A DNA stretch of 64,000 nt, taken from an uncultured Blautia sp. (GTDB taxonomy: Bacteria > Bacillota > Clostridia > Lachnospirales > Lachnospiraceae). The notes beneath the pieces are model-generated. The model saw nothing but the letters and a program-made list of their open reading frames with translations. It searched no databases and had not been told where the DNA came from. Where the stretch lies: the NCBI GenBank assembly GCA_900541985.1, contig UQLX01000002.1, positions 1 through 64,000 of the forward strand, in the 5' to 3' direction. Shown piece after piece: positions 32,746 through 41,950 of this stretch (position 1 is the stretch's first letter; the number at the start of each line of letters is the position of its first letter). A program made the translations under genes and the position numbers.

Positions 32746-33996
32746 ATGAATGAAATGCTCATCGAACTTGGAAAACGTGCAAAAGCAGCAGAAGACGCAC
32801 TTCGCACCATTTCCACAGATAAAAAAAATCAGGTGCTTTCTGCAGTTGCAGATCACCTTGTAGAATCTTCTGAGCTTCTTCTGAAGGCCAATGCAGAGGA
32901 TGTAAAAAACGGCAGAGCCAATCATATGCCGGAGGGACTTGTGGACAGACTCCTTCTTACAAAAGAACGGATAGAGGGAATGGCCGAGGGACTCCGACAG
33001 CTTGTGGGACTGGAGGATCCGGTCGGAGAAGTTACCGGTATGAAGAAACGTCCCAATGGACTTTTGATTGGACAGAAGCGAGTTCCCCTTGGTGTGATCG
33101 GGATTATATATGAGGCGCGTCCGAATGTAACAGCCGATGCCTTTGGTCTGTGCTTCAAAACAGGAAACGTGGTAATCCTGAAAGGGGGAAGCGATGCGAT
33201 CCATTCCAATCAGGCTATCGTAGACTGTATTCGAGAGACTCTGACAGAGCAGGGAATCACACAGGACGCAATACAGCTGATTTCTGATACTTCCAGAGAG
33301 ACAGCCGGACAGTTTATGAAAATGAACCAGTATGTAGATGTACTGATTCCCCGCGGCGGAAAAGGACTCATCAGAGCAGTGGTGGAACAGAGTACGATTC
33401 CGGTTATTGAAACCGGAACAGGAAACTGTCATATTTATGTAGACGAAACAGCTGATCTGGAAATGGCTGCTGATATTATCCTGAATGCAAAGACCCAGAG
33501 AGTAGGTGTATGTAATGCCTGTGAATCGCTTCTGGTTCATGACAGTGTAAAGGCAGAGCTGCTTCCCGTTCTCGCCGGAAGACTTCAGGAAAAACATGTA
33601 CAGCTTCGGGCAGATGAGAATGCACTCCCCCTTATGCCGGGTTCTGTAGCTGCTTCAGAAGATGACTGGGGTACGGAATATCTGGATTACATACTTTCTA
33701 TTAAGATAGTGTATTCTGTAGAGGAAGCCATTGCACATATTAATAAATATAATACAGGTCATTCAGAAGCAATCATTACAGAAAATTATACACATGCACA
33801 GAAATTTCTGGATCAGGTGGATGCGGCAGCGGTTTATGTCAATGCCTCTACACGCTTTACAGACGGATTTGAGTTCGGTTATGGAGCGGAGATCGGAATC
33901 AGTACCCAGAAGCTTCATGCCAGAGGGCCTATGGGTCTGCTTGCTCTTACTACTACAAAGTATATTATATATGGAAACGGACAGGTCCGTCCGTAA
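32746..33996 (+). CDS. proA: Glutamate-5-semialdehyde dehydrogenase (gamma-glutamyl phosphate reductase)
   Basis: This 416-residue NADPH-dependent enzyme reduces gamma-glutamyl phosphate, the product of ProB, to glutamate semialdehyde. The catalytic cysteine is in QRVGVCNACESLLVH near residue 253. VPLGVIGIIYEARPNVTADA, GGSDAIHSN and PRGGKGLIR are also typical. The length is normal. It begins 18 bp after the cyclo-ligase gene, behind GGAGG. No tight terminator follows; a new promoter lies 42 bp downstream. Confidence 0.96.
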   Translation: MNEMLIELGKRAKAAEDALRTISTDKKNQVLSAVADHLVESSELLLKANAEDVKNGRANHMPEGLVDRLLLTKERIEGMAEGLRQLVGLEDPVGEVTGMKKRPNGLLIGQKRVPLGVIGIIYEARPNVTADAFGLCFKTGNVVILKGGSDAIHSNQAIVDCIRETLTEQGITQDAIQLISDTSRETAGQFMKMNQYVDVLIPRGGKGLIRAVVEQSTIPVIETGTGNCHIYVDETADLEMAADIILNAKTQRVGVCNACESLLVHDSVKAELLPVLAGRLQEKHVQLRADENALPLMPGSVAASEDDWGTEYLDYILSIKIVYSVEEAIAHINKYNTGHSEAIITENYTHAQKFLDQVDAAAVYVNASTRFTDGFEFGYGAEIGISTQKLHARGPMGLLALTTTKYIIYGNGQVRP

Positions 33997-34038
33997 TAAA
34001 TCAGTTGTCAAAATCAGCAGAGCTCACAGCTGTGTAGT

Positions 34039-34067
34039 TTGACTTTTTATTCAGTGGTGTGTATAAT
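34039..34067 (+). promoter_or_regulatory. Promoter of the surface protein gene, with a hairpin beside its ribosome site
   Basis: TTGACT (34039-34044), 17 bp, TATAAT (34062-34067). Further down, GTGGCA-GAATA-TGCCAC (34097-34113) forms a hairpin that ends directly at the GGGAGGA ribosome site (34114-34120). It could protect the message or tune translation. Confidence 0.65.
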
Positions 34068-34124
34068 ATTCAACAGAAGTTGTAAATTGAGACAGTGTGG
34101 CAGAATATGCCACGGGAGGACATA

Positions 34125-36371
34125 ATGAGAAAAAAACAATTATATGCAATTCTTTTAGCCGGAGCGGTTGCCGCAACCTCTGTTCCATCTGCTGCATTTG
34201 CAGCGGAACAGCAGACAGCTGAGACTTCGGCAGAGCTGACAGAAACTGTCGGTGAAGAAGCCGGTGCAGAAGAAGAGGCTGTTCCTGAACAGCCAACAGA
34301 AACCCCGGCAGAACCGACAGAGACACCTGCAGAACCGGAAACTCCGGCTCCGGAGCAGCCAACGGAAGCTCCGGCAGAACCGACAGAGACACCTGCAGAG
34401 TCGGTGGGGGATCAACAGGAAACTCCCGGAACAACAGAAACCCCTGAGCCTTCTATAACTCCGACGGTAACTGTAACCCCTGAGCCTTCCGAAGAAGGCC
34501 CGGTAGAGGGAGAAGATACTGGTGTTTATATCAGTTTTACCGCGGAAGACGGTACAGAAACCAAAAAAGAATATTACAGGACTCTTCAGTATGCAGTAAA
34601 CGCAGCCCTGAAATATTATCAGGCAGATGATCATGATAAACAGAAAGCCGTAGTTGTTAAGATAGAGAAACAGTTTTTCCTCTCAGATACTGTTCGTATA
34701 GAAAATGGTAAGATCCATATTATTGCCACGAAACCTAAAGTTTCTATTGGACGTATCGACCCCTCAGATTCTTCCAGAGTATTTACCGGTGATATGTTTG
34801 CTGTAACAGGTAAGGGCAGTGAACTTCAGCTTTCTACAGAAGGAGAAGGAAGCCGGTTTGTGATCAGCGGAGACAATGGAAGCGATGGAGCAGAGGCTTC
34901 TGACGGCGCACTGATAAAAGTTGAAAACGAAGCTGCTTTTGGGATGTCAGAAGGAGTTATTCTTACTGCAAACAATACAACTGCAGATGGTGCGGCTATT
35001 GATAATAAAAATGGTGGAAGCGTTGTCATTAAGGGCGGTTCTGTTACAGGAAATACCGGAGCCAAAGGCGCTGTTTACACAAACAAGGATATTGCAGTAC
35101 AGGGAACCGTTTCAATTAAAGATAATACCGGAGCCAATCTTTATCTTGACGGAGATGCGGCAGCTGTAGTAACGGATGTACTGAACAATTCTTCTATTTC
35201 TGTTACATCTGCCAAGGCAGCAGATAAAAAAGTCATAGCCAAGGCAGGAACAAAAACAGATGGAACAAATGTAAGTGCAGAAGAGTTTAAAACTGTGCCT
35301 GCACAGTTTGCATACGATACAAAAGAATATACAGTAACTGCCGGTACGGATGGTCTGACAGCTGTTCTGAAAAAAGAAGCAACAGCAACGGTAACTCCAA
35401 GTCCGAAACCAACCCAAACACCTTCTTTCCTGACATATCAGAGCAAATCTTTGAAATGGGTGGATCATACTACGGCAACGGCGGTAATGAATACAACAAA
35501 AGATTGTAAATGGTATTATTATTTTGTAAAAGAAGGTACTTCTACAGAGAAGATTAAGAAACTTTACAGTTCAAAAAAAGCAACTAATAAAGCCAAAGCG
35601 AATACGAAATTCACTGTAAAGGCAGAAAAGGTTCCGGAAGAAAATTCCTGGCTGGTTGTTGCAGCAAAACCAACTTCTGGCTCTGCTCAGCTGAGAGTCC
35701 TTAAACTTAATGCTAAGACACGTCCGGAGGTTCCTGTAGTAACTCCTTCTGTTACAACCCGGGCACCACGTAAATACAAAGTGACAGAAAGTAAGGTAAC
35801 CGGACTGGAGAATCCACTGAAGTTTTTCCCGCGTAAATTCTACGATTTCCAGGTAGTGGGTGCAGGACAGAACGAGAAGGATCCGGTAAGTGGTGATGAA
35901 AAATGGATTCCACTGTACTGGTCCATGTCTGTAAACGGCAGTAAGAATACTTCCTGGAGGATTGGCTCCAAGGAGAAGGGTATCCGTAAGGCAGAAACTT
36001 ACCCACTGTATATCTTCTTTAAGAAACAGACCTTTAATGGTAAGGACTGGGTGGATACAGATGTAGTGGAATATATGAAGACCTCCTTCCGCTCCGCTGA
36101 AATCTCAGATGAAGAGTGGAAAGATTATATTGATGATTATAACGCATCAAATCCTGACGATGGTTTGAACTATGATGGTACAAGTGCCGGTTCTGTTGCT
36201 GACCTTACTCCGACAGAAGCGGCTTCCGAGCAGGATACCGGTTCTTCTGAAAGAACTGCCGCAGATACCGCCGACCGTACGCCAATTGGCTCCATGAGCA
36301 CTCTGGCAATGCTTTCTCTGTTGGCAGGCGGCTATGTGATCGTCAGAAAACGTAAAAAAGAAGAAATCTGA
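34125..36371 (+). CDS. Secreted surface protein with Pro/Thr/Glu repeat stalk and C-terminal membrane anchor
   Basis: I do not recognise an overall family for this 748-residue protein. Residues 1-27 are a signal peptide ending PSAAFA-A. Residues about 28-150 are a PTETPAEP-type stalk, part of which is duplicated at DNA level (34305-34333 and 34371-34399). Residues about 190-345 have short Gly/Asn/Val-rich rungs (DNKNGGSVVIKGGSVTGNTG) that suggest a right-handed beta-helix. A second Pro/Thr hinge (TPSPKPTQTPS) is followed by two further globular segments. The end is DRTPIGSMSTLAMLSLL, a hydrophobic segment and RKRKK. That is the layout of a sortase signal, but with TPIGS where LPxTG would stand. 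The ATG at 34125 follows GGGAGGA. It is probably a wall-attached adhesin-like protein. Confidence 0.75.
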   Translation: MRKKQLYAILLAGAVAATSVPSAAFAAEQQTAETSAELTETVGEEAGAEEEAVPEQPTETPAEPTETPAEPETPAPEQPTEAPAEPTETPAESVGDQQETPGTTETPEPSITPTVTVTPEPSEEGPVEGEDTGVYISFTAEDGTETKKEYYRTLQYAVNAALKYYQADDHDKQKAVVVKIEKQFFLSDTVRIENGKIHIIATKPKVSIGRIDPSDSSRVFTGDMFAVTGKGSELQLSTEGEGSRFVISGDNGSDGAEASDGALIKVENEAAFGMSEGVILTANNTTADGAAIDNKNGGSVVIKGGSVTGNTGAKGAVYTNKDIAVQGTVSIKDNTGANLYLDGDAAAVVTDVLNNSSISVTSAKAADKKVIAKAGTKTDGTNVSAEEFKTVPAQFAYDTKEYTVTAGTDGLTAVLKKEATATVTPSPKPTQTPSFLTYQSKSLKWVDHTTATAVMNTTKDCKWYYYFVKEGTSTEKIKKLYSSKKATNKAKANTKFTVKAEKVPEENSWLVVAAKPTSGSAQLRVLKLNAKTRPEVPVVTPSVTTRAPRKYKVTESKVTGLENPLKFFPRKFYDFQVVGAGQNEKDPVSGDEKWIPLYWSMSVNGSKNTSWRIGSKEKGIRKAETYPLYIFFKKQTFNGKDWVDTDVVEYMKTSFRSAEISDEEWKDYIDDYNASNPDDGLNYDGTSAGSVADLTPTEAASEQDTGSSERTAADTADRTPIGSMSTLAMLSLLAGGYVIVRKRKKEEI

Positions 36372-36407
36372 CAGGAAAAAATTTCCATGACAGATGAAGT
36401 CCCCGGA

Positions 36408-36440
36408 AAGAGACAGGTATAAACGCCTGTCTCTTTTCAT
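36408..36440 (+). terminator. Intrinsic terminator after the surface protein gene
   Basis: AAGAGACAGG (36408-36417) pairs with CCTGTCTCTT (36426-36435), followed by TTCAT; the T-run is partly inside the stem. Confidence 0.8.
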
Positions 36441-36507
36441 ATATTTATCCTGGTATCAGCCAAATGCTTTCATACAGCTTTTGTAATCGGGAGGGGAAAA
36501 AGAGAAC

Positions 36508-37374
36508 ATGACAGAAACAGTCGTTTTTGATTATGAACAGATCTATTATACGCTTTGGGAAACTGCGCGCAGATACAACTCCATCACACAGTTCAGGGTG
36601 ATCGGAAAAAGCCATGATGAACGGATGATTCCCATGCTTGAAATCGGAGAGGGTGAAGAAACCGTTTTTTGTATCGGAGGGATCAATGGAATGGACAGGC
36701 TGATTCCGTCCTGTCTTCTTATGATGGTTCAGGAATACTGCCGGGCCTGGGAATGTAAATGGAAACTGGACGAAATTTATGATGTAAGAGAACTTCTGGG
36801 ACGATGGAAATTATGCTTTATTCCCATCCTGAATCCGGACGGTTATGAAATTTATGAAAAAGATTATACTGTAATACGAAATCCTGTATATCGACAGATG
36901 CTCCGTATGCAGGAAACACCCTGCAGAGAATATTTTTGCAATGCCAGGGGAATGAACATTCAGAAAAATTTTCCTACAAGCTATTACAGACGATATAGAA
37001 TCGCCCATGAGCCTGCCAGCGAAAATGAAACAAAAGCATTGATCCGAATTTTACAGGAATATCAGGGAAGGGGCTTTCTTTCTTTTTGTCAGGCGGGAAA
37101 AAGAATTGTTTATTATCGGCAGCCACAGTCTTTTGCTTCCAATCAGAAGAGCACACTTTTTGCCAGACAAATTCAGAAACAGTCGGGGTTTCTGACAGAA
37201 CGCTTTACTGTGGACAGGCGTCCGGGCAGAAATGAAGGTGCCGGTGAAGGAACCCCGGAACGCTTTTTTGCAGAAATTATGCATCAGCCCTCCTTCCGCA
37301 TAGAATTGCCTGTTTCCTCTTATTTTCAGATCCATACCATTCCTCTGGAATATCTTTTTTCTCTGGGAGAATGA
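36508..37374 (+). CDS. M14 zinc-carboxypeptidase-like protein lacking zinc ligands
   Basis: This 288-residue protein keeps the M14 carboxypeptidase scaffold: RVIGKSHDERMIPML, IGGINGMDRLIPS, CFIPILNPDGYEIY, ARGMNIQKNFP and a C-terminal RIELP with the catalytic-position Glu266. The metal site is gone. Where active enzymes have HxxE (as in GGIHGREW), this one has Asn60 and Asp63, and the third ligand, a His, is replaced by Cys194 in LSFCQAGKRI. It therefore looks like a pseudoenzyme derived from the gamma-D-glutamyl-peptide hydrolases common in clostridia. It has no signal peptide. The ATG at 36508 has GGGAGGGG 15 bases upstream, rather far. It is flanked by its own terminator-bounded surroundings and precedes miaB. 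Confidence 0.7.
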   Translation: MTETVVFDYEQIYYTLWETARRYNSITQFRVIGKSHDERMIPMLEIGEGEETVFCIGGINGMDRLIPSCLLMMVQEYCRAWECKWKLDEIYDVRELLGRWKLCFIPILNPDGYEIYEKDYTVIRNPVYRQMLRMQETPCREYFCNARGMNIQKNFPTSYYRRYRIAHEPASENETKALIRILQEYQGRGFLSFCQAGKRIVYYRQPQSFASNQKSTLFARQIQKQSGFLTERFTVDRRPGRNEGAGEGTPERFFAEIMHQPSFRIELPVSSYFQIHTIPLEYLFSLGE

Positions 37375-37390
37375 TAAGTGAGAATAAGTT

Positions 37391-37419
37391 TTGACAGTCC
37401 GTCTCTTTTCCTGTATCAT
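37391..37419 (+). promoter_or_regulatory. Promoter of miaB
   Basis: TTGACA (37391-37396), 17 bp, TATCAT (37414-37419), with AAGGAG ahead of the ATG at 37459. Confidence 0.7.
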
Positions 37420-37458
37420 ATAAGGTTGAAAAGAAATGAATAAGGAGTATATACATTT

Positions 37459-38874
37459 ATGATAAACAAAGAAAACAATCAGGATGAAACTGCGCGCCAG
37501 CGTTCTTTTATTGCCCTTGCAGGGGCTTTGACCCAACAGAAGATCCAGACTCTCGGACGTCCTCTTACTTACTGTCTGACTACCTTTGGCTGTCAGATGA
37601 ATGAAAAGCAGTCCGAGGCAGTAGCCGGGATCATGGATGAGATCGGTTACGTCCGCCAGGACAGCGAGGAAGCAGATGTTGTTATTTATAATACCTGTAC
37701 CGTCCGGGAAAATGCCAATCTTAAGGTTTACGGACGCCTTGGACACCTGCACAGCCTGAAGGATAAAAATCCGGATATGAAGATCATTCTTTTTGGCTGC
37801 ATGATGCAGGAACCACATGTAGTAGAAAAAATTAAAAAAACATATTCCTTTGTAAACCTGGTATTTGGAACCCACAATATTTTTAAATTTGCAGAATTAT
37901 TCTATGAAATGCTTCTTTCAGATATGCAGCTGATCGATATCTGGGAAGGTACCGATCAGATCGTGGAGGATCTTCCTACCGAACGGAATTATACCTTTAA
38001 ATCCGGTGTAAATATCATGTTCGGATGCAATAATTTCTGCAGCTACTGTATTGTTCCTTATGTAAGAGGACGAGAGAGAAGCCGACAGCCGGAAGCAATT
38101 ATAAAAGAGATCAAAAATCTTGTGGCAGATGGTGTTTCTGAAGTTATGCTTCTTGGCCAGAATGTAAACTCCTATGGCAAAACTCTGGAGACTCCGGTGA
38201 CCTTTGCCCAGCTTCTGACTATGCTGGAGGATATCGAGGGACTGAAGCGGATCCGTTTCATGACTTCTCACCCCAAGGATCTTTCCGATGAACTGATCGA
38301 AGTAATGGCTAAGAGCAAAAAGATCTGCCATCATCTTCACCTTCCTCTTCAGTCCGGAAGCAGCCGTGTCCTGAAAGAGATGAACCGCCGTTACGACAAG
38401 GAAAAATATCTGAACCTTGTAGAAAAAATCCGCACAGCTGTCCCGGATATTTCTCTGACGACAGATATTATCGTAGGATTCCCGGGAGAAACAGAGGAAG
38501 ATTTCCAGGAAACCCTTGATGTAGTCAGAAAAGCGGGATATGATACTGCATTTACGTTTATTTATTCCAGAAGAACCGGAACACCTGCTGCGGCAAAAGA
38601 AGATCAGATTCCGGAAGACGTGGTAAAAGACCGTTTCAATCGCCTGCTTTCTCTTGTTCAGGAGCAGGGTCGGATCCGTTCTTCCCGTTTTGAGGGAACC
38701 GTACAGGAAGTTCTGGTAGAAGAGGAGAGTAAGGAAAAAGGTATTTTTACAGGAAGAACGCAGTATAATCTTCTGGTGCATTTCCCTGCAGATGAAAGCC
38801 TTCTTGGAACTTATGTGAATGTAAAACTGGAAGAATGTAAGGGATTTTATTATCTGGGAAGTCTGATTGAATAA
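37459..38874 (+). CDS. miaB: tRNA-2-methylthio-N6-dimethylallyladenosine synthase MiaB
   Basis: This 471-residue radical-SAM methylthiotransferase adds a methylthio group to i6A37 of tRNAs that read UNN codons. The N-terminal UPF0004 domain binds one [4Fe-4S] cluster through Cys in TTFGCQMNEKQSE, YNTCTVRENA and LFGCMMQEP. The radical SAM motif is FGCNNFCSYCIVPYVRGRE near 190. A TRAM domain closes the protein (about 405-470). The substrate is made by MiaA, whose gene lies about 10 kb downstream beside mutL. Its N-terminus has a roughly 30-residue extension before the usual start of the domain. Confidence 0.95.
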   Translation: MINKENNQDETARQRSFIALAGALTQQKIQTLGRPLTYCLTTFGCQMNEKQSEAVAGIMDEIGYVRQDSEEADVVIYNTCTVRENANLKVYGRLGHLHSLKDKNPDMKIILFGCMMQEPHVVEKIKKTYSFVNLVFGTHNIFKFAELFYEMLLSDMQLIDIWEGTDQIVEDLPTERNYTFKSGVNIMFGCNNFCSYCIVPYVRGRERSRQPEAIIKEIKNLVADGVSEVMLLGQNVNSYGKTLETPVTFAQLLTMLEDIEGLKRIRFMTSHPKDLSDELIEVMAKSKKICHHLHLPLQSGSSRVLKEMNRRYDKEKYLNLVEKIRTAVPDISLTTDIIVGFPGETEEDFQETLDVVRKAGYDTAFTFIYSRRTGTPAAAKEDQIPEDVVKDRFNRLLSLVQEQGRIRSSRFEGTVQEVLVEEESKEKGIFTGRTQYNLLVHFPADESLLGTYVNVKLEECKGFYYLGSLIE

Positions 38875-38924
38875 TCTTTATTTTCTGTCAGGTGAAATAC
38901 AAAAAAAGGAAAGAGGAGAAAAAA

Positions 38925-40280
38925 TTGAAAAATAACAAATACGAGATTGATATGTGCAGCGGACCCATTATGCCCAGACTGATCTCTTTTTCCATTCCAT
39001 TGATGTTGTCCGGCATCCTGCAGCTGATGTTTAATACAGTGGATATCGTGGTGGTAGGAAAGTTCAGCGGGAGCCTTGCACTTGCGGCAGTGGGTTCAAC
39101 CACAGCATTGATCAACGTATTTACCAATCTGTTTATCGGGATTTCTCTTGGAGCAAATGTACTCAGTGCCCGTTTTTATGCCTCCGGCAGGAATAAGGAA
39201 ATGTCTGAAACCGTACATACTTCCATTGCTCTTGCTCTGATAAGCGGGATCCTTATGGCTCTCGTAGGACTTGTATTTTCCAGAAGTGCATTGGAGCTTA
39301 TGGGAACTCCGGCAGATGTGATCGACCAGTCTGCACTTTATATACGTATCTATTTTATGGGAATGCCGTTTTTTATGCTGTATAATTATGGGGCAGCCAT
39401 CCTTCGTTCGGTAGGCGATACGAAACGGCCACTGTTGTTCCTTATTATATCAGGAATTGTAAACGCAGTTCTGAATATGATCCTGGTGATCTGCTTTCAT
39501 CTGGACGTGGAGGGTGTTGCCATTGCTACGGTGGCAGCACAGATGATCTCCTGTGTACTGGTCGTTCGCTGTCTTTATCGGTCAGAAGGCAGTTATCAGC
39601 TCCGTTTTTCCAGACTGACCCTGAAATGGGTTTATCTGAAGCAGATTTTTCAGGTTGGTATTCCGGCAGGTCTGCAGAGCACAGTGATCAATTTTTCCAA
39701 TGCTTTGCTGCAGTCTTCTGTCAATTCCTTTGGCTCTGTGGCAATGGCAGGATATACCGCTGCCAATAATATTTTTGGTTTTCTTTATGCAGCGGCAAAC
39801 TCTGTTACCCAGGCATGCATGAGCTTTACCAGTCAGAACTACGGGATCGGTAAATTAAAGAGGATGGACAAAGTTCTGATCAACTGTATGATCCTGACCG
39901 TAGGAATCTCTTTAACCCTTGGATGCGGCGCTTATTTCTTCGGACCGGAGCTCCTTAAGATCTATACAGATGAGCCGGAGGTGATTCGCTGTGGAATGGA
40001 GATCCTTTCTTTTACCACAGTGCCGTATTTCTTCTGCGGTATCATGGATCTGTTTCCGGGCGCACTGCGTGGAATGGGACATTCAGCAGTACCAATGATC
40101 CTTTCCGTGATCGGAACCGTAGGAATGAGAGTCATCTGGATTTTTATGGTCTTTCCTGCACACAGAAGTCTGGAGGTTCTTTTTATTTCCTATCCGGCAT
40201 CCTGGATCGCAACCATCCTCCTTCAGGTAGCCTGCTTCCTTATTGTGAGAAAAAAAGTTCATCGGACTGTAATGGCATAA
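38925..40280 (+). CDS. MATE family efflux transporter
   Basis: This 451-residue membrane protein has twelve membrane segments in two MATE halves. The first half opens GPIMPRLISFSIPLMLSGILQ with LFNTVDIVVVGKFSG, and the second opens LKQIFQVGIPAGLQST. These proteins export cationic compounds in exchange for Na+ or H+; the substrate is unknown. The likely start is TTG 38925 behind AAAGAGGAG. An ATG at 38892 in the same frame would add a Lys-rich KYKKRKEEKK stretch and has a poor site. The gene stands between miaB and a peptidase gene. Confidence 0.9.
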   Translation: MKNNKYEIDMCSGPIMPRLISFSIPLMLSGILQLMFNTVDIVVVGKFSGSLALAAVGSTTALINVFTNLFIGISLGANVLSARFYASGRNKEMSETVHTSIALALISGILMALVGLVFSRSALELMGTPADVIDQSALYIRIYFMGMPFFMLYNYGAAILRSVGDTKRPLLFLIISGIVNAVLNMILVICFHLDVEGVAIATVAAQMISCVLVVRCLYRSEGSYQLRFSRLTLKWVYLKQIFQVGIPAGLQSTVINFSNALLQSSVNSFGSVAMAGYTAANNIFGFLYAAANSVTQACMSFTSQNYGIGKLKRMDKVLINCMILTVGISLTLGCGAYFFGPELLKIYTDEPEVIRCGMEILSFTTVPYFFCGIMDLFPGALRGMGHSAVPMILSVIGTVGMRVIWIFMVFPAHRSLEVLFISYPASWIATILLQVACFLIVRKKVHRTVMA

Positions 40281-40336
40281 CAGGGAAACAGTTCGACACA
40301 ACTGTGAAAAAAGAACAGAGAGAAAGGGACTCTTGT

Positions 40337-40530
40337 ATGGATCTTTATGTAAAGACATCGAAAAAATATGGAGTAATGGAAGCGCCACTCTGGTAGCAGG
40401 AAAAAAGGGGATCATGCGAAAAGTCGTGGCTTATGACATGATGGGACAGCCCAATGTGAAAGAATGGCTGAGGGAACACCTTCTGATGATCACAACCGGC
40501 TATGCCATCCGAAATGCGATTATAATCTAG
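40337..40530 (+). other. Short unassigned coding-like stretch, possibly a broken small gene
   Basis: Between the MATE and M28 genes lies about 310 bp without a clear gene. An ATG at 40337 behind AAAGGGA gives only 19 residues before TAG. A second frame, open from TTG 40333 to 40530, encodes about 65 residues ending WLREHLLMITTGYAIRNAIII. I cannot tell whether this is one frameshifted gene, a real 65-residue protein or chance. Confidence 0.25.
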
Positions 40531-40593
40531 TATATTTTTTACAGGAATACCCTGTAATTTTATTGATATTTTAAACAAAATGGAGAGAGGATT

Positions 40594-41850
40594 ATGAATA
40601 AAAGAAACATCAGCGGACAGCGTCAGATGGAATTTGTATCAAAATTTGATTTTATCCGGGAAGCGGGAACAGCTGCGGAAAAAAAAGCCGCAGCTCTCAT
40701 TCGTGAGGAACTTTCCTCTTTTGGGATGGACAGCCATCTGGAAGAGTTCCCTTTCTATACCTGGGAGATCAGAAAAGCACAATTTGTCGTAACAGAGCCT
40801 TATTATAAAGAGTATCAGGCAGAAGGTTATATCCGGTGCGGAAATACACCGGAAAAGGGAATTGAAGCAGATTTTATCTATGCGGAAAACGGGGACGAGA
40901 TCAGCCTTTCCCATGTAAAAGGAAAGATCGTTATGGTAAATGAGATCGTCCGCAAGGATATGTACCTGAAGCTGTTAAAAGCAGGTGCGGCAGGCTTTGT
41001 CAGTATCACAGGTACGCCTGTTGATGAAGGAGAAGACCGGATTCCCAGAGCCGCCGGAATTCCACAGAAGCTTTTTGATTCTCTGAATGAGAGCGAACTG
41101 ATTCAGGGGGTTGGGATTCATTATCTGGATGCTGTGGAAATAGTCACAAAGGGGGCTTCCCGCGCACGTCTTACCTTACTTCAGGAGGAGGTCAGCCGTA
41201 CTTCCGGAAATGTTGTTGCAAGAATCCCCGGAACAGACCGGGCGGAAGAGATCCTGACCCTGACTGCACACTACGATTCAGTACCTCAGGGGCCGGGAGC
41301 CTATGACAATATGGCAGGCGCCGCTATTATTATGGAAATCTGCCGCTATTTCAAAGAACATCAGCCCCGCAGAACACTGGAATTTATCTGGTTCGGAGCA
41401 GAAGAAAAAGGTCTTTTGGGAAGCCGGGATTATATCAAAGTTCATGAAAAAGAGCTGGGTGCACATCGGTTTAATATGAACGTAGACCTTGCCGGACAGC
41501 TGGTGGGAGGAACTGTGATCGGTGTAACCGGAGATTCTTCCATCTGTTCCGTGCTGACTTATCTTGCCCGGGAAACCGGAATCGGAATGACTACAAAAAA
41601 CCAGATCTGGGGAAGTGATTCCAATACTTTTGCCTGGAAGGGGATTCCGGCAATGACCTTGAACAGAGACGGTTTTGGCATGCATACCCATTACGATACG
41701 GTAGAACTTCTTTCTGCCTGGTCTCTGGAACGCAGCGCACAGCTTCTCTGTCACATTGCAGAAAGTCTTGCCGCGATCGACAGTATGCCATTCCCTCAGG
41801 AAATTCCGGAGGAATTCAAAAAACAGCTGGATGAATATTTTGGGGCATAG
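40594..41850 (+). CDS. M28 family metallopeptidase
   Basis: This 418-residue aminopeptidase-type protein has the M28 zinc residues in LTAHYDSVPQGPGAYDNMAG near 228, FGAEEKGLLGS near 268, NVDLAG near 295 and HTHYDTVELL near 370. Residues about 70-200 include a PA-domain-like insertion (VKGKIVMVNEIVRKD; LLKAGAAGFVSITG). There is no signal peptide, so it probably degrades peptides in the cytoplasm. The ATG at 40594 follows GGAGAGAGG. Another peptidase gene follows 100 bp downstream. Confidence 0.9.
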   Translation: MNKRNISGQRQMEFVSKFDFIREAGTAAEKKAAALIREELSSFGMDSHLEEFPFYTWEIRKAQFVVTEPYYKEYQAEGYIRCGNTPEKGIEADFIYAENGDEISLSHVKGKIVMVNEIVRKDMYLKLLKAGAAGFVSITGTPVDEGEDRIPRAAGIPQKLFDSLNESELIQGVGIHYLDAVEIVTKGASRARLTLLQEEVSRTSGNVVARIPGTDRAEEILTLTAHYDSVPQGPGAYDNMAGAAIIMEICRYFKEHQPRRTLEFIWFGAEEKGLLGSRDYIKVHEKELGAHRFNMNVDLAGQLVGGTVIGVTGDSSICSVLTYLARETGIGMTTKNQIWGSDSNTFAWKGIPAMTLNRDGFGMHTHYDTVELLSAWSLERSAQLLCHIAESLAAIDSMPFPQEIPEEFKKQLDEYFGA

Positions 41851-41950
41851 GCTTTAAAATACCCGGATTTTATGATACACTTACCAGCACAACGAATACG
41901 AGGATCCTGCTGAATTAACGCAGAATCCATACAAAGGAGATGTTTTGGCT

